Source of the DNA: Candidatus Woesearchaeota archaeon
GTDB taxonomy: Archaea; Nanobdellota; Nanobdellia; SCGC-AAA011-G17; GW2011-AR17
Assembly (NCBI GenBank): GCA_017608525.1
Contig: JAFCFS010000007.1
Coordinates: 1 to 39,066, forward strand
Reading direction: 5' to 3'
Length of the DNA stretch: 39,066 bases
Below, one piece after another: positions 8,437 through 17,832 of this stretch. A program made the translations under genes and the position numbers. The notes beneath the pieces were generated by a model. It made no database searches and had not been told where the DNA came from. It was given only the letters and a program-made list of their open reading frames with translations. The stretch's first letter is position 1; each line of letters opens with the position of its first letter.

Positions 8437-9501
8437 TTAATTGATAAATTCTTTCAGTCTCTTAATAGCTTTTAGTTTTTCAGTTTTATTTAATCTAGCT
8501 TCTTTTATGGCTTCATTTAGTATTCTTACATTTTTCTCCATAAGTTCAGTTTCAACTGGTCTCGGATAGCCGTCTTTACCACCATGAGCAAAACTAAATT
8601 TAGCAGGGTCTCTCCAATCAATCTCTGCACCATAGATAAGTTGAGAGATTAAAGCAAGAGCTCTTATGCACTTTGGTCCAAATCCCTTTAGTGCAACCAA
8701 TTCTTCATAGTTTTCTGGTTGGATTTGATAAGCTTTTTCCAATTGTTGAATAACTCTCTCACTAAAATCATTTTTAGTTAAAGAATGTTTTCTCCCCATT
8801 AGAAGCTTAGCACATCTTTCAATATGCTTTGGGCCATCCCTAACCAAATCCAAACTAATTTTTCTTCCCTCTTTACTCAAACTTGATACCATATTCAAAA
8901 CATTCTCTTCTTTTCTATTACAACATATCGCATTATGTGGTTCATTAATAAATTCGGTTACGTTTTCGGAAAGCCAATGAAACCTTCTTGCATAACCATT
9001 TTTTTCATTTAGGCCTTGCTGTATTACTGCCCATTTTCCATCTTCCGTTAATATAAAGCAATGATGGTAAAGTTGATAACCATCCTGAATTAATGAATTG
9101 TCAACTTTTGCACTTAGTCTAGAAGCATAAATAAGCTTTTCAATCTTCTTTGTAGAAATTGACAATTTTTCTCCATGTTCCATTATTTCATCAGGCGTTT
9201 TTCTGCTAAATTTTCCCTTCCCTCCTGCAATCATTATCCCAAAATTTTCTAAATTTAATGCCTTTTTTAATGCAGCACATGTTGTTATTGTCAATCCAGA
9301 ACTGTGAAAATCGAAACCTAAAACACAACCCAATGCCTGAAAGAAGAATGGGTTAGAAAGCCTCCTTAAATATTCGTCTTTTCCAAATTCATCAATTATT
9401 ATCTCAGATATAACCTTACCCAAATTAACCATTTTAGAAAAAAGCCATCTTGGGCAACTTCCATAATGTAACGGTAATTCAGCAACCCCTGTTTTTCTCA
9501 T
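8437..9501 (-). CDS. DUF763 protein
   Basis: This 354-aa protein begins MRKTGVAELPLHYGSCPRWLF, the characteristic DUF763 opening. It carries GFDFHSSGLTITTCAALK, GGKGKFSRKTP, a DGYQLYHHCFILTEDGKWAVIQQG segment, and a helix-hairpin-helix-like EELVALKGFGPKCIRAL near the C-terminus. ATG 9501 is preferred over TTG 9519 because a TATA-like sequence (about 9524-9532, minus strand) is centred 26-27 nt upstream of it and because the family starts this way. The HhH-like motif suggests nucleic acid binding. The function is not established. Confidence 0.85.
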   Translation of the reverse strand: MRKTGVAELPLHYGSCPRWLFSKMVNLGKVISEIIIDEFGKDEYLRRLSNPFFFQALGCVLGFDFHSSGLTITTCAALKKALNLENFGIMIAGGKGKFSRKTPDEIMEHGEKLSISTKKIEKLIYASRLSAKVDNSLIQDGYQLYHHCFILTEDGKWAVIQQGLNEKNGYARRFHWLSENVTEFINEPHNAICCNRKEENVLNMVSSLSKEGRKISLDLVRDGPKHIERCAKLLMGRKHSLTKNDFSERVIQQLEKAYQIQPENYEELVALKGFGPKCIRALALISQLIYGAEIDWRDPAKFSFAHGGKDGYPRPVETELMEKNVRILNEAIKEARLNKTEKLKAIKRLKEFIN

Positions 9502-9594
9502 AAATTTTAGTTTCTTCAATTGATTTTTAAATTCTACGTATTTTTGTCTGTCGTGTCGATAAAGTTAAATATTAGTTTAAATTTTAGAGAATTG

Positions 9595-11910
9595 ATGAAA
9601 AAGTATCTATTTCCTATAGTTCTTGCTATAGTGTTTTTAATAAGTGTTTCTCCTTCACTTGCAGAAAGCGGAAGTGTTCAACTAGTTGTTTTAGAAACAT
9701 TAAAGGGAAATACATCATTGAAGGAGATTAATTTTGGTGTGGGTGTAATTAATGGAAGCACATGTGTAATAAACACCAAAACAGAAGAGCTAAGCGGTTG
9801 TTACGGATTTGCTTTCCCAAAACTGAAAATTAGCAATATAGGAAATTTGGATGTTAACCTTACAACAATAATTGCTAAAAATTATTCTGAGTTTTTACAA
9901 AAAGAAAATTCTACATTTGCTGTAATGTTTTCTGACTATACAAAGGAAAGCTCTTGTAATGAATGGGTTGTTTCTGAAGGTTTGTTTGAAAATGTAACGC
10001 AAAGTAATCATTTTTTTCATATATGCAACAATTTAACAACTGGTTTAAATAATACAATTGATGTCGATTTCTTATTGAAATTTCCTTATGGCATAAAGAA
10101 TTCAACAAAATCAAATAACATTACTATTAAATTTTTAACCATAGATGGAAGTCAAGAAGAGATTCTTAGTTTAAATGTAACTCTATGCATAAATGAGCCT
10201 AGCAAAATTATTCCAGAAGAAATTTTTTCCCCTCAAGAATTTGTTATAAATACTTCAGAGTTATTTTTTATTGACATTAATGCAACAAACGATTCTATAT
10301 TGCCAGTTCTATTTTATGACAATACCACTTTGTTCGAGATAAACTTAACTACTGGTGTTATTAATTTTACACCACCTTACAGAGCAACTACAACCTACCA
10401 TGTAAATATTTCAATTGATACATGTGTTTGTCCAGGATACGAGGACTCTAAAGTTTTAAAACTTCATGTGAGATGCAAAAACCACCAACCTTTTATGAAT
10501 ATCCCCAATTTAACCTTTTGGGAGGAAACATTATGCGAAGGAGGATATTGTGGGTATAATTTAACCAGTTATGTTAACGATATAGACGGAAGCGAGTTTG
10601 TATTTAGCTATGACCCAAACATATTTACTGGAACAAGTGGAGAAGATAACGGTATTGTTTATTTTTATCCAGACGACGAGGACATAGGATCTCATATAAT
10701 TAAAGTAACAGTTCAGGAAATATCCCCACCACCTCCAAATTGTGGAGGGATTCTTCAGAATCATCAATATATAAATGTAACTGTATATAACGTTAATGAT
10801 GCTCCAACAATTACTCCAATAGGAGCTCAAACTTTAGAATCTGGAGATACATTAATTATGAATGTTACAGCTTATGATCCTGACCCAAATGAAGCAATAA
10901 TTTTTACAGCAAATTATCCATGGTTTAAAATTAACACAAGCAAAAAAACATGCATCAATGGTTGGGCAACTACTTTGGTTAATTTTACAGCAACAGATGC
11001 TTTAATTGGGAACTATATAATTAAAATTTATGCAAACGACACTAATGGTTCTATAAATTATACTACTTTTAGTCTAACAATAACAGAAAAAAATCTTCCT
11101 CCTAACATAACTGCATATTACCCTTTAGAGGATAACTTAATTATCGAACAGCCAAATTCCCAATTATTTTGGATTGAAAAAGAAGACCCAAACGGAGGAG
11201 AACCGTCCACATATTGGTATGTAAATGGAAATTTGGTTGCAAGTTTTAGAGATAACTATACATTTAAAAGTTATTATGGAGGACCTTCTGGAAATTTTAC
11301 AATTACAGTTGTTGTGTCCGATGGCAAACTTAACACAACACATAATTGGAGCCTTACTGTATTAGAAAAAACGCCTCCTCCACCTCCACCTGGGCCAGGA
11401 GGTGGTGGACCTCCAGCACCTTGTATCGAAATGTGGATTTGTTTTCCTTGGAGTGAATGCAGGCCTGACGGTACCCAAATAAGAGAGTGCTTCGATAAAA
11501 ACGAATGTGGAACTATTAAAAACAAACCAAAAACAATAAGAAACTGCACTTATATAAAGAAAAAACCAAGTTGTTTTGACGGGATTCAAAATCAAGGAGA
11601 AGAAGGAGTTGATTGTGGTGGACCATGCCCTCCATGCCCAAGTTGTTTTGACGGGATTCAAAATCAAGGAGAAGAAGGAGTTGATTGTGGTGGACCATGT
11701 AAAAAAAAGTGTATATATAACAAAAAATTAGAACCGATTTTAAAATGTGGAGATGGTATTGCTGAACCAAAAGAAATATTCACATGTTTTAGAGATTCTT
11801 GGGAATTTTGGGCCATGTTACCTGCCCTATTAATAATAGTATCTAAAATAATGATGCTTTACGGAATTCTTCCAAAATTAAAGAAAAAAATTAGGCGAAA
11901 AAGTCTATAA
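9595..11910 (+). CDS. Large secreted, membrane-anchored surface protein with Ig/cadherin-like domains
   Basis: This 771-aa protein has a Sec signal peptide ending in SPSLA before ESGSVQ. Beta-sandwich repeats of cadherin/Ig type follow (FEINLTTGVINFTPP, and VNDAPTITPIGAQTLESGDTL). Next comes a Pro/Gly linker, a thrombospondin-1-like CFPWSECRPDGTQIREC segment, two identical Cys-rich copies (CFDGIQNQGEEGVDCGGPC), a C-terminal membrane helix (WAMLPALLIIVSKIMMLYGI) and a basic tail. Many N-x-S/T sequons suggest N-glycosylation. ATG 9595 is chosen for the signal peptide and a TATA-like TTAAATAT at 9565-9572. It heads the surface cluster that ends in MoxR/DUF58/BatA. Similar architectures are frequent in DPANN archaea; the role is probably adhesion or envelope structure. 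Confidence 0.85.
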   Translation: MKKYLFPIVLAIVFLISVSPSLAESGSVQLVVLETLKGNTSLKEINFGVGVINGSTCVINTKTEELSGCYGFAFPKLKISNIGNLDVNLTTIIAKNYSEFLQKENSTFAVMFSDYTKESSCNEWVVSEGLFENVTQSNHFFHICNNLTTGLNNTIDVDFLLKFPYGIKNSTKSNNITIKFLTIDGSQEEILSLNVTLCINEPSKIIPEEIFSPQEFVINTSELFFIDINATNDSILPVLFYDNTTLFEINLTTGVINFTPPYRATTTYHVNISIDTCVCPGYEDSKVLKLHVRCKNHQPFMNIPNLTFWEETLCEGGYCGYNLTSYVNDIDGSEFVFSYDPNIFTGTSGEDNGIVYFYPDDEDIGSHIIKVTVQEISPPPPNCGGILQNHQYINVTVYNVNDAPTITPIGAQTLESGDTLIMNVTAYDPDPNEAIIFTANYPWFKINTSKKTCINGWATTLVNFTATDALIGNYIIKIYANDTNGSINYTTFSLTITEKNLPPNITAYYPLEDNLIIEQPNSQLFWIEKEDPNGGEPSTYWYVNGNLVASFRDNYTFKSYYGGPSGNFTITVVVSDGKLNTTHNWSLTVLEKTPPPPPPGPGGGGPPAPCIEMWICFPWSECRPDGTQIRECFDKNECGTIKNKPKTIRNCTYIKKKPSCFDGIQNQGEEGVDCGGPCPPCPSCFDGIQNQGEEGVDCGGPCKKKCIYNKKLEPILKCGDGIAEPKEIFTCFRDSWEFWAMLPALLIIVSKIMMLYGILPKLKKKIRRKSL
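11566..11699 (+). repeat. Perfect 62-nt tandem repeat with 72-nt period inside the surface gene
   Basis: Positions 11566-11627 and 11638-11699 are identical at the DNA level and encode the Cys-rich motif SCFDGIQNQGEEGVDCGGPC twice. The 24-codon period keeps the frame. Identity at synonymous sites points to a recent duplication or gene conversion. Confidence 0.9.
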
Positions 11911-11964
11911 AAAAGTTTATAAAAATTATTTCATTTATATTGTTGTACTACAAGGCGTGATCGA

Positions 11965-12474
11965 ATGGTCCATAAAAGATATGTTAAAAGAGGTAATAAA
12001 ATATACGGACCCTATTTTTACAAAAGCGTAAGATGTGGTGATAAAGTTAGAAATATCTATCTCGGTACTGCAGAAAAACCAACGGAGGGAGAATGGGTTT
12101 TTTTACCTACAATAGTTTTCGTTCTTGGATTTTTTTTCCTCTCTAACGTATTAAATTCAATTATGCCTACTCAAAATCATTTAGTAACTGGATTCGTTGT
12201 AAGGGAAAAACCTTTGGAGATTAATATTAAAGAACTCAAAAGCATTAATCTTCATCCTGGAGAAAGATGCTATATAAAGGTAGTAAGCAATATTGATGGA
12301 GCAAAATTTTTTACAACTTCAAAGCTACTTAAAATCGATAGAAATGGGATAATAAATTTTGTTCCCAATGAATCTGATATTGGAAGGTACCTCACTTTAA
12401 TCTTTGCCGAATCAGGTAAAAAATTTGAATATGCAATTATTGAAGTGAATATCAATAAAAATGAAAAAAAATAA
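11965..12474 (+). CDS. Single-pass membrane protein with short extracellular beta domain
   Basis: This 169-aa protein has a basic, aromatic N-terminus (VHKRYVKRGNKIYGPYFYKS, then VRNIYLG), a membrane helix at about residues 47-65 (LPTIVFVLGFFFLSNVL), and a small outer domain. The domain includes KLLKIDRNGIINFVPNESDIGRY, which matches the FTP/G-x-I-xF half-repeat seen in the neighbouring giant surface proteins. Its end overlaps the next gene by 14 nt, so the two are likely coexpressed. The N-terminal segment is reminiscent of proteins found beside S-layer-like genes in DPANN genomes. It may be a membrane partner for the following surface protein. Confidence 0.75.
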   Translation: MVHKRYVKRGNKIYGPYFYKSVRCGDKVRNIYLGTAEKPTEGEWVFLPTIVFVLGFFFLSNVLNSIMPTQNHLVTGFVVREKPLEINIKELKSINLHPGERCYIKVVSNIDGAKFFTTSKLLKIDRNGIINFVPNESDIGRYLTLIFAESGKKFEYAIIEVNINKNEKK

Positions 12475-15400
12475 TATTGCAATAATAGTATTTTTTGTAT
12501 GTTTATTATCTATAGTTATAAAGATTGCTTATTCTCCATCTTACCCAAGTTTCAACACTACAACACTGCCTGAGCAAAATGACTATTTGCTTGTTGGTGT
12601 AGAATATTATCGTGATGTAGACAACGCAACTCCGGCAGATTTGGGGGATGTCTATTTTGAAAGTATTAATATCACGGGTAAGAAGTTATTTACAATTAAT
12701 TCAACAACAGGGGAAATAAATTTCACTCCGCAGGAAGCTGATAAAGGGACTTACCTAGTTAAGCTTTTAATTTGCGATGATAATAACACTGCTGAAGGAT
12801 GGCCTAATGAATGTGATAAATATTTTTGGAATTTCACTATTATAAATTCCAGTCAAAACAATCCTCCTACTTTGATTTTAGACAATATAACAATACTTGA
12901 GGATACGCAAAAATCGTTTAATTTAAGCATTAACGTGAGTGATGAGGATACAGATAAAGAGATAACATGGACATACTATAATTATAATTCAAGTTTGATA
13001 TCTTTAACAATAGATAACGAAACTAATAATTTAACAATAACTCCTCTGCAAAATAAATACGGAAATGCGATAGTTAATATAACAGCGTATGACACAATGG
13101 GAAAAAATGCAACTGCAAAAATAATTATTCAAATACAAAACGTAAATGATACGCCAAAAATAATTTATGCATGTAATGAAACGATAAATTCTACATCTTC
13201 ATTAATGGAAGATGCATCTGTAGTTTGTTGGATTAATGCAACAGATCCAGATCCAAACGAATATTTAAAATTCGAAGCTAACTATTCTTGGTTTTTGCTT
13301 AACCAAAGCGCAATACAAACAATTAACTATAATGCTTCAACCTTGGTGAATTTTACAGCAAACGATAGTACTGTTGGAAAATGGTGGGTTAAAGTTTGTG
13401 TTAATGATACGAGCGGCTTATACGATTGTATAAATTTAAATTATACAGTAATCAATTTAAATGATGCCCCGTATTTTGTAGATATAGCAAATTTAACAGT
13501 TAATGCAAGTGTGTTATTTCATTATGATGTTAATGCTTCTGACGAGGATGAAGCAACACAATATGGAGAAACACTCTATTATTTTTCAAATGAAAGCTGG
13601 TTTAAAATAAACAAAACAACTGGCATGATTATTTTTACACCTTCTAACGAGAATAATGGCACAAACTGGATCAATATTACAGTTAACGATTCTTCCGGTG
13701 CAAGTGTCAGTACAATAATTAATTTTACAATATTAATTAATTATCCTCCAACATTAAACGTTACTCCTAATTTTAATATAACAGAAGAAAATGTGTTTTA
13801 TTATAATTTAAGCATTAATGCAAGTGATAAAGACAACAACAGCATAAAATTTTCTTCAAATGATTCATGGTTAAATTTAAGCGAAAATGGAATAATAACA
13901 CTATTAACCAATGACAGTGATGTTGGTGTTCACTGGGTAAATGTAACTCTAACTGACTCGTGTGGTGCAAATAGTAGCTATGTACTTAATTTTACTGTTT
14001 ACAATGTTGAAGAAGCACCCAATATAGTAAATATTCAATTAAGTCAGGGGTCGCTACCAAACGTAATTATTTTAGAGAATCAAACTTTAAATATAAGTAT
14101 AATTGCAATAGACGAGGATCAAAATATCCCTGATTCTACAGAAACAATTTCTTATTATGATAATACAACAATACTAGATGTCGATCCAATCACTGGATTT
14201 GCTTCATTTACACCAAATTTCACACAAGCATTTAATTCTTACTCTATTAATTTCAGTGTTATGGATTCGACACACCTTAAAGATTCCGAAATTCTAACAA
14301 TAACGGTTAATAATTTAGCTCCTGAGTTGTCCATACCTGATTTAATTGCAATAGAACACCATTTATTTAGGTATGATATTAACTCAACAAACCATCCGGA
14401 TTATGTATTAACTTATCAAACAAATTCTACATTAGAAAGGTTTGAACTAAATACTTCAAATGGAAAAATATCATTCCTCCCGAATACTTCTCAAATTGGA
14501 ACTCATTGGATAGAGATAAATGTTACAGATAATTACAACAGCAATGCTTCTGCTGTCGTTAATTTAACTGTGTATCCAAATTCAAGGCCAACTTGTAATT
14601 TTGGAAACTCTTTCTATGTTGGTTCAACAACAATTTATGAAACTAATCACACGGGAAATTTCTATGTTAGCGGGTGTAATGATACCGAAGTTAATGGAGA
14701 ACATGATAATTTAACTTTTATATGGTATTGGAATGGAACCTACAACAAATCTTTTGAATTGAGCTATGATGAGTATATTTCACAATACGTTATATGGAAT
14801 TATAGCACATATTACTTAGACGAAGGAGTCAATAATGTAACTGTGGTAATAACAGATGGCTATTTAAACACCTCCTATTCATGGTACATCAACGTACTCC
14901 ATGTAAATTCTCCACCCGTTTTAGTTAAAAAGATAGGTAATTTCAATGGCACAAATTATTATTTGGAATGGCTTCAAGACACTACATATACAATAAACCT
15001 ATCAGAATATTTTGTAGATTATGATGAATATGGACTAAATTACTCTAATGTAACATACAATTGGACGCCAACAACAAACAGAATTAGCGTTTCTTTGAGT
15101 GGGAACTACTTACACTTGTCGCCTCAAGAAGGATGGTATGGTGAAGAAAATATAACAATTACAGCATCTGACAATATAACGCAAACTACATCCAATTTAG
15201 TAATTCTCAAAGTTAAGCAAAAATATACTGAAAGGATAGTTCAAACCAGAACAGCAACCTCCACAAGAACTGTTTTCAAAAATGTAGGTTTTGACATTAT
15301 AATACCTGGTTTAATAACAATGATCGCTGGAACTGATACAATTGTTCCAATTATTATTAAAAATACTGGAGATGTAGATCTTAATATGCTGGAAATCTCT

Positions 15401-15946
15401 GCAAAAACAAACGAAACAGGAATCCAGTTGGTTTTTGACCAAAATAAATTCCAAAAACTTAAATCCGGTGAAGAAATAACTGCAAATTTAAGGATACTTG
15501 CCGGAGATTTAGCGCCTGAAAGATATGTCATAAATATCGATGCTTTTTCAAAATCTCCTTCAATAAGAAAAAGTGCAAAATTGTTTTTAGATATAACTGA
15601 AAGGGAAGCTGAATTAAAAGCTGCTGTAAGCAATGAATTAAGTTTTACAAGAGACATAATACAACAAAACCCAGAATGTTTAGAATTAAGTGAATTATTG
15701 GATAGGGCAGAAAAACTTATCAATGAAGGAAAATTTAATGAAGCTCTTAATTTAATAAGAACAACGAATCAGGCATGTAAAGATTTTCTTGCCAAACAAA
15801 AAATAACGGGTAGAATTGTTGAGAAACCGATTAAAATTTTTGAATGGAAAATAATATTGGGGGAAATAGCCATAATTTCGATAGTTTTCTTAGGTTTTAT
15901 GTACTATTTCAAAAGGAGAAGATTTAAAAAAAGATTTCGCATATAA
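12461..15946 (+). CDS. Giant surface protein with tandem cadherin/Ig-like repeats and C-terminal membrane anchor
   Basis: This 1161-aa protein has an N-terminal hydrophobic signal (IAIIVFFVCLLSIVIKIAY) and about nine beta-sandwich repeats. Their signature is W-F-x-I/L-N, then S/T-T-G-x-I-xFTP, then GTxWIxIxVxD, often linked by NVNDAP/NLNDAP, typical of cadherin-like folds. Asn-rich sequons (NxS/T) are dense. Near residues 940-1050 a CARDB/NPCBM-like domain (VPIIIKNTGDVDLNMLEI, APERYVINIDAF) precedes a helical ~60-residue stalk with cysteines (NPECLEL, NQACKDF). A membrane helix (IILGEIAIISIVFLGFMYYF) and an Arg/Lys tail follow. It is probably an adhesin or cell-envelope scaffold. The gene lies 9 nt before moxR. 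Confidence 0.88.
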   Translation: MKKNNIAIIVFFVCLLSIVIKIAYSPSYPSFNTTTLPEQNDYLLVGVEYYRDVDNATPADLGDVYFESINITGKKLFTINSTTGEINFTPQEADKGTYLVKLLICDDNNTAEGWPNECDKYFWNFTIINSSQNNPPTLILDNITILEDTQKSFNLSINVSDEDTDKEITWTYYNYNSSLISLTIDNETNNLTITPLQNKYGNAIVNITAYDTMGKNATAKIIIQIQNVNDTPKIIYACNETINSTSSLMEDASVVCWINATDPDPNEYLKFEANYSWFLLNQSAIQTINYNASTLVNFTANDSTVGKWWVKVCVNDTSGLYDCINLNYTVINLNDAPYFVDIANLTVNASVLFHYDVNASDEDEATQYGETLYYFSNESWFKINKTTGMIIFTPSNENNGTNWINITVNDSSGASVSTIINFTILINYPPTLNVTPNFNITEENVFYYNLSINASDKDNNSIKFSSNDSWLNLSENGIITLLTNDSDVGVHWVNVTLTDSCGANSSYVLNFTVYNVEEAPNIVNIQLSQGSLPNVIILENQTLNISIIAIDEDQNIPDSTETISYYDNTTILDVDPITGFASFTPNFTQAFNSYSINFSVMDSTHLKDSEILTITVNNLAPELSIPDLIAIEHHLFRYDINSTNHPDYVLTYQTNSTLERFELNTSNGKISFLPNTSQIGTHWIEINVTDNYNSNASAVVNLTVYPNSRPTCNFGNSFYVGSTTIYETNHTGNFYVSGCNDTEVNGEHDNLTFIWYWNGTYNKSFELSYDEYISQYVIWNYSTYYLDEGVNNVTVVITDGYLNTSYSWYINVLHVNSPPVLVKKIGNFNGTNYYLEWLQDTTYTINLSEYFVDYDEYGLNYSNVTYNWTPTTNRISVSLSGNYLHLSPQEGWYGEENITITASDNITQTTSNLVILKVKQKYTERIVQTRTATSTRTVFKNVGFDIIIPGLITMIAGTDTIVPIIIKNTGDVDLNMLEISAKTNETGIQLVFDQNKFQKLKSGEEITANLRILAGDLAPERYVINIDAFSKSPSIRKSAKLFLDITEREAELKAAVSNELSFTRDIIQQNPECLELSELLDRAEKLINEGKFNEALNLIRTTNQACKDFLAKQKITGRIVEKPIKIFEWKIILGEIAIISIVFLGFMYYFKRRRFKKRFRI

Positions 15947-15955
15947 ATACAATAT

Positions 15956-16927
15956 ATGAAAGAAGAAATTAAAAAGTGTCATAAATTAATAGAAAAAACT
16001 AAAAAGGAAATAGCTAAAATTATTGTAGGACAGGAAAGCATAATCAATAGCTTATTTATTGCGTTATTAGCTAACGGCCATGTTTTGGTTGAAGGTGTTC
16101 CAGGCGTTGCTAAAACACTATTAATAAAAACAATGGCTACTGCTTCTGGATGCAGTTTTAGCAGGATACAGTTTACTGTTGATCTATTGCCAACAGACAT
16201 CACAGGCATTACCGTTTATACTAAAGAAAAAGGCTTTACTATAGTTAAAGGCCCAATATTTGCAAATTTCATTGTTGCTGATGAAATCAACAGAAGTCCC
16301 CCAAAAACTCAAAGTTCTTTATTGGAAGCTATGCAGGAAAGACAAACAACAATTGGGAAAAAAACATTTCCATTGCCTTTGCCTTTCTTTGTTATGGCAA
16401 CGCAAAATCCAATAGAAACTGAAGCTGTTTATCCATTGCCAGAAGCACAGGTTGATAGGTTTTTAATGAAACTATTAATGTATTACCCAAACATGACTGA
16501 GGAAGAGGAAATACTAGAAAAGAATATTGAATTAAAAAGATTTGAAGAGTATAAAATAAAAAAGGTTCTCTCCCCTTCGTTAATATTGAAAATGCAGGAT
16601 TTAACAAAAAGAATTTACATAAGCGAGGATGTTAAAAAATACATAGTAAGGATTGTTGATTCAACTAGAAATCCAAAGAAATATGATATAAAATTGGGGA
16701 AATACATCGAATGGGGAGGGAGTCCAAGAACATCTATAGGTTTATTTATAACTTCAAAAGCAAAAGCGCTAATGGAAGGAAAGGATTATGTTACTCCCCA
16801 ACATGTAAAGGATGTTGCCCACGAAGTAATGAGACACAGAATTATAATTTCTTACGAAGGACAAGCAGAAAATATAAAAGGAGACGAAATTATTGATGAA
16901 ATTCTTTCAAAAGTTCCACTACCATAA
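15956..16927 (+). CDS. moxR: MoxR-family AAA+ ATPase
   Basis: This 323-aa MoxR ATPase has Walker A GVPGVAKT (residues 47-54), Walker B IVADEINR (D109, E110), the MoxR-typical PPKTQSSLLEAMQERQ, sensor 1 MATQNPIE and YPLPEAQVDRF arginine-finger region, and the C-terminal lid with GGSPRTSIGL. MoxR ATPases act as chaperones that mature or remodel partner proteins, usually vWA proteins encoded beside them. Here DUF58 and BatA genes follow at once (1-nt TAATG overlap). The upstream surface-protein genes suggest that its clients may be envelope proteins. Confidence 0.95.
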   Translation: MKEEIKKCHKLIEKTKKEIAKIIVGQESIINSLFIALLANGHVLVEGVPGVAKTLLIKTMATASGCSFSRIQFTVDLLPTDITGITVYTKEKGFTIVKGPIFANFIVADEINRSPPKTQSSLLEAMQERQTTIGKKTFPLPLPFFVMATQNPIETEAVYPLPEAQVDRFLMKLLMYYPNMTEEEEILEKNIELKRFEEYKIKKVLSPSLILKMQDLTKRIYISEDVKKYIVRIVDSTRNPKKYDIKLGKYIEWGGSPRTSIGLFITSKAKALMEGKDYVTPQHVKDVAHEVMRHRIIISYEGQAENIKGDEIIDEILSKVPLP

Positions 16928-17832
16928 TGACCAAACAAAAAAGAAAGCTTAACATAAACTTGAAACCCCTCATCAAGAGACTAGAATCAATAACAAAAAG
17001 GAAAGTAAAAACAAGGTTGATGGGAAATTATGCTAGTGTTTTTAGGGGAACTGGTGGTTTTGAATTTGAAGGTTATAGGGAGTATACTTTAAATGATGAT
17101 GCATCAATGATAGATTGGAAGGCATCGGCAAGAGCGAATAAGCTTCTGGTTAAAGTTCTAAAACAGGAAAGGGCATTGGAAGTTTTTTTCTTAGTTGACG
17201 TCAGCGAAAGTATGATCTTCGGAAGCACGACAAAACTAAAAAATGAATATTCTGCAGAATTAATTGGGACTTTAGCATTTGCCATTTCAGCTGCAGGAGA
17301 TAAATTTGGGTTTGCGACTTTTAGCAATAAAGTATCAAATATCCTCCCGCCGAGCAGGGGGATAAATCATTTTTATAGATTATGCAAAATACTAACAAAC
17401 CCAGATGTTTATGGGGGGAACTGCAATTTTGTTGAAGCTTTAGATTTTGCACTCTCGTATGTTAAAAGAAGAAGCACACTTGTGTTTTTTGTTTCAGATT
17501 TTGTTGGTTTAAAGGGAGAATGGGAAAAGAAACTGAAGCTCCTCTGTTCAAAATGTGATGTTGTAATGATTATGGTTAGGGATCCCAGAGATGAAACACT
17601 TCCTGAAGATACCAATCTTGTATTAGTTGAGGATCCATATTCAAAAAGAAGATTGATAATAGATCCAAAACTTATTAAACACCATTATGAATCTTATGTT
17701 AAAAGAGAGGAAAATTCGTTAAGGGAAGCATTTATAAGGGCTGGAGCAGATTTTTTAAAACTCTCGACAGCAGAAAATTTTATTACACCTCTAGTAGGAT
17801 TTTTCATTAGGAGGAGAAGGAAATGGAGGTAA
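16927..17832 (+). CDS. DUF58 protein (vWA-related)
   Basis: This 301-aa protein has the DUF58 core: GYREYTLNDDASMIDWKASAR (about residues 51-70) followed by VFFLVDVSESM, a MIDAS-like DxSxS with SES in place of SGS. Further vWA-like strands include STLVFFVSDFVGL. It is soluble, with no membrane segment. DUF58 proteins always occur with MoxR; the pair is thought to chaperone a vWA or envelope process. It starts at the A of the moxR stop (TAATG) and overlaps the BatA gene by 10 nt. A GGAGGAGAAGG site in its tail serves that next gene. Confidence 0.93.
   Translation: MTKQKRKLNINLKPLIKRLESITKRKVKTRLMGNYASVFRGTGGFEFEGYREYTLNDDASMIDWKASARANKLLVKVLKQERALEVFFLVDVSESMIFGSTTKLKNEYSAELIGTLAFAISAAGDKFGFATFSNKVSNILPPSRGINHFYRLCKILTNPDVYGGNCNFVEALDFALSYVKRRSTLVFFVSDFVGLKGEWEKKLKLLCSKCDVVMIMVRDPRDETLPEDTNLVLVEDPYSKRRLIIDPKLIKHHYESYVKREENSLREAFIRAGADFLKLSTAENFITPLVGFFIRRRRKWR

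Noticed and set aside
12461-15946. Giant surface gene as two fused genes
   Set aside because: The repeats run continuously and in one frame from signal peptide to the anchor; no internal start or stop signals separate them.
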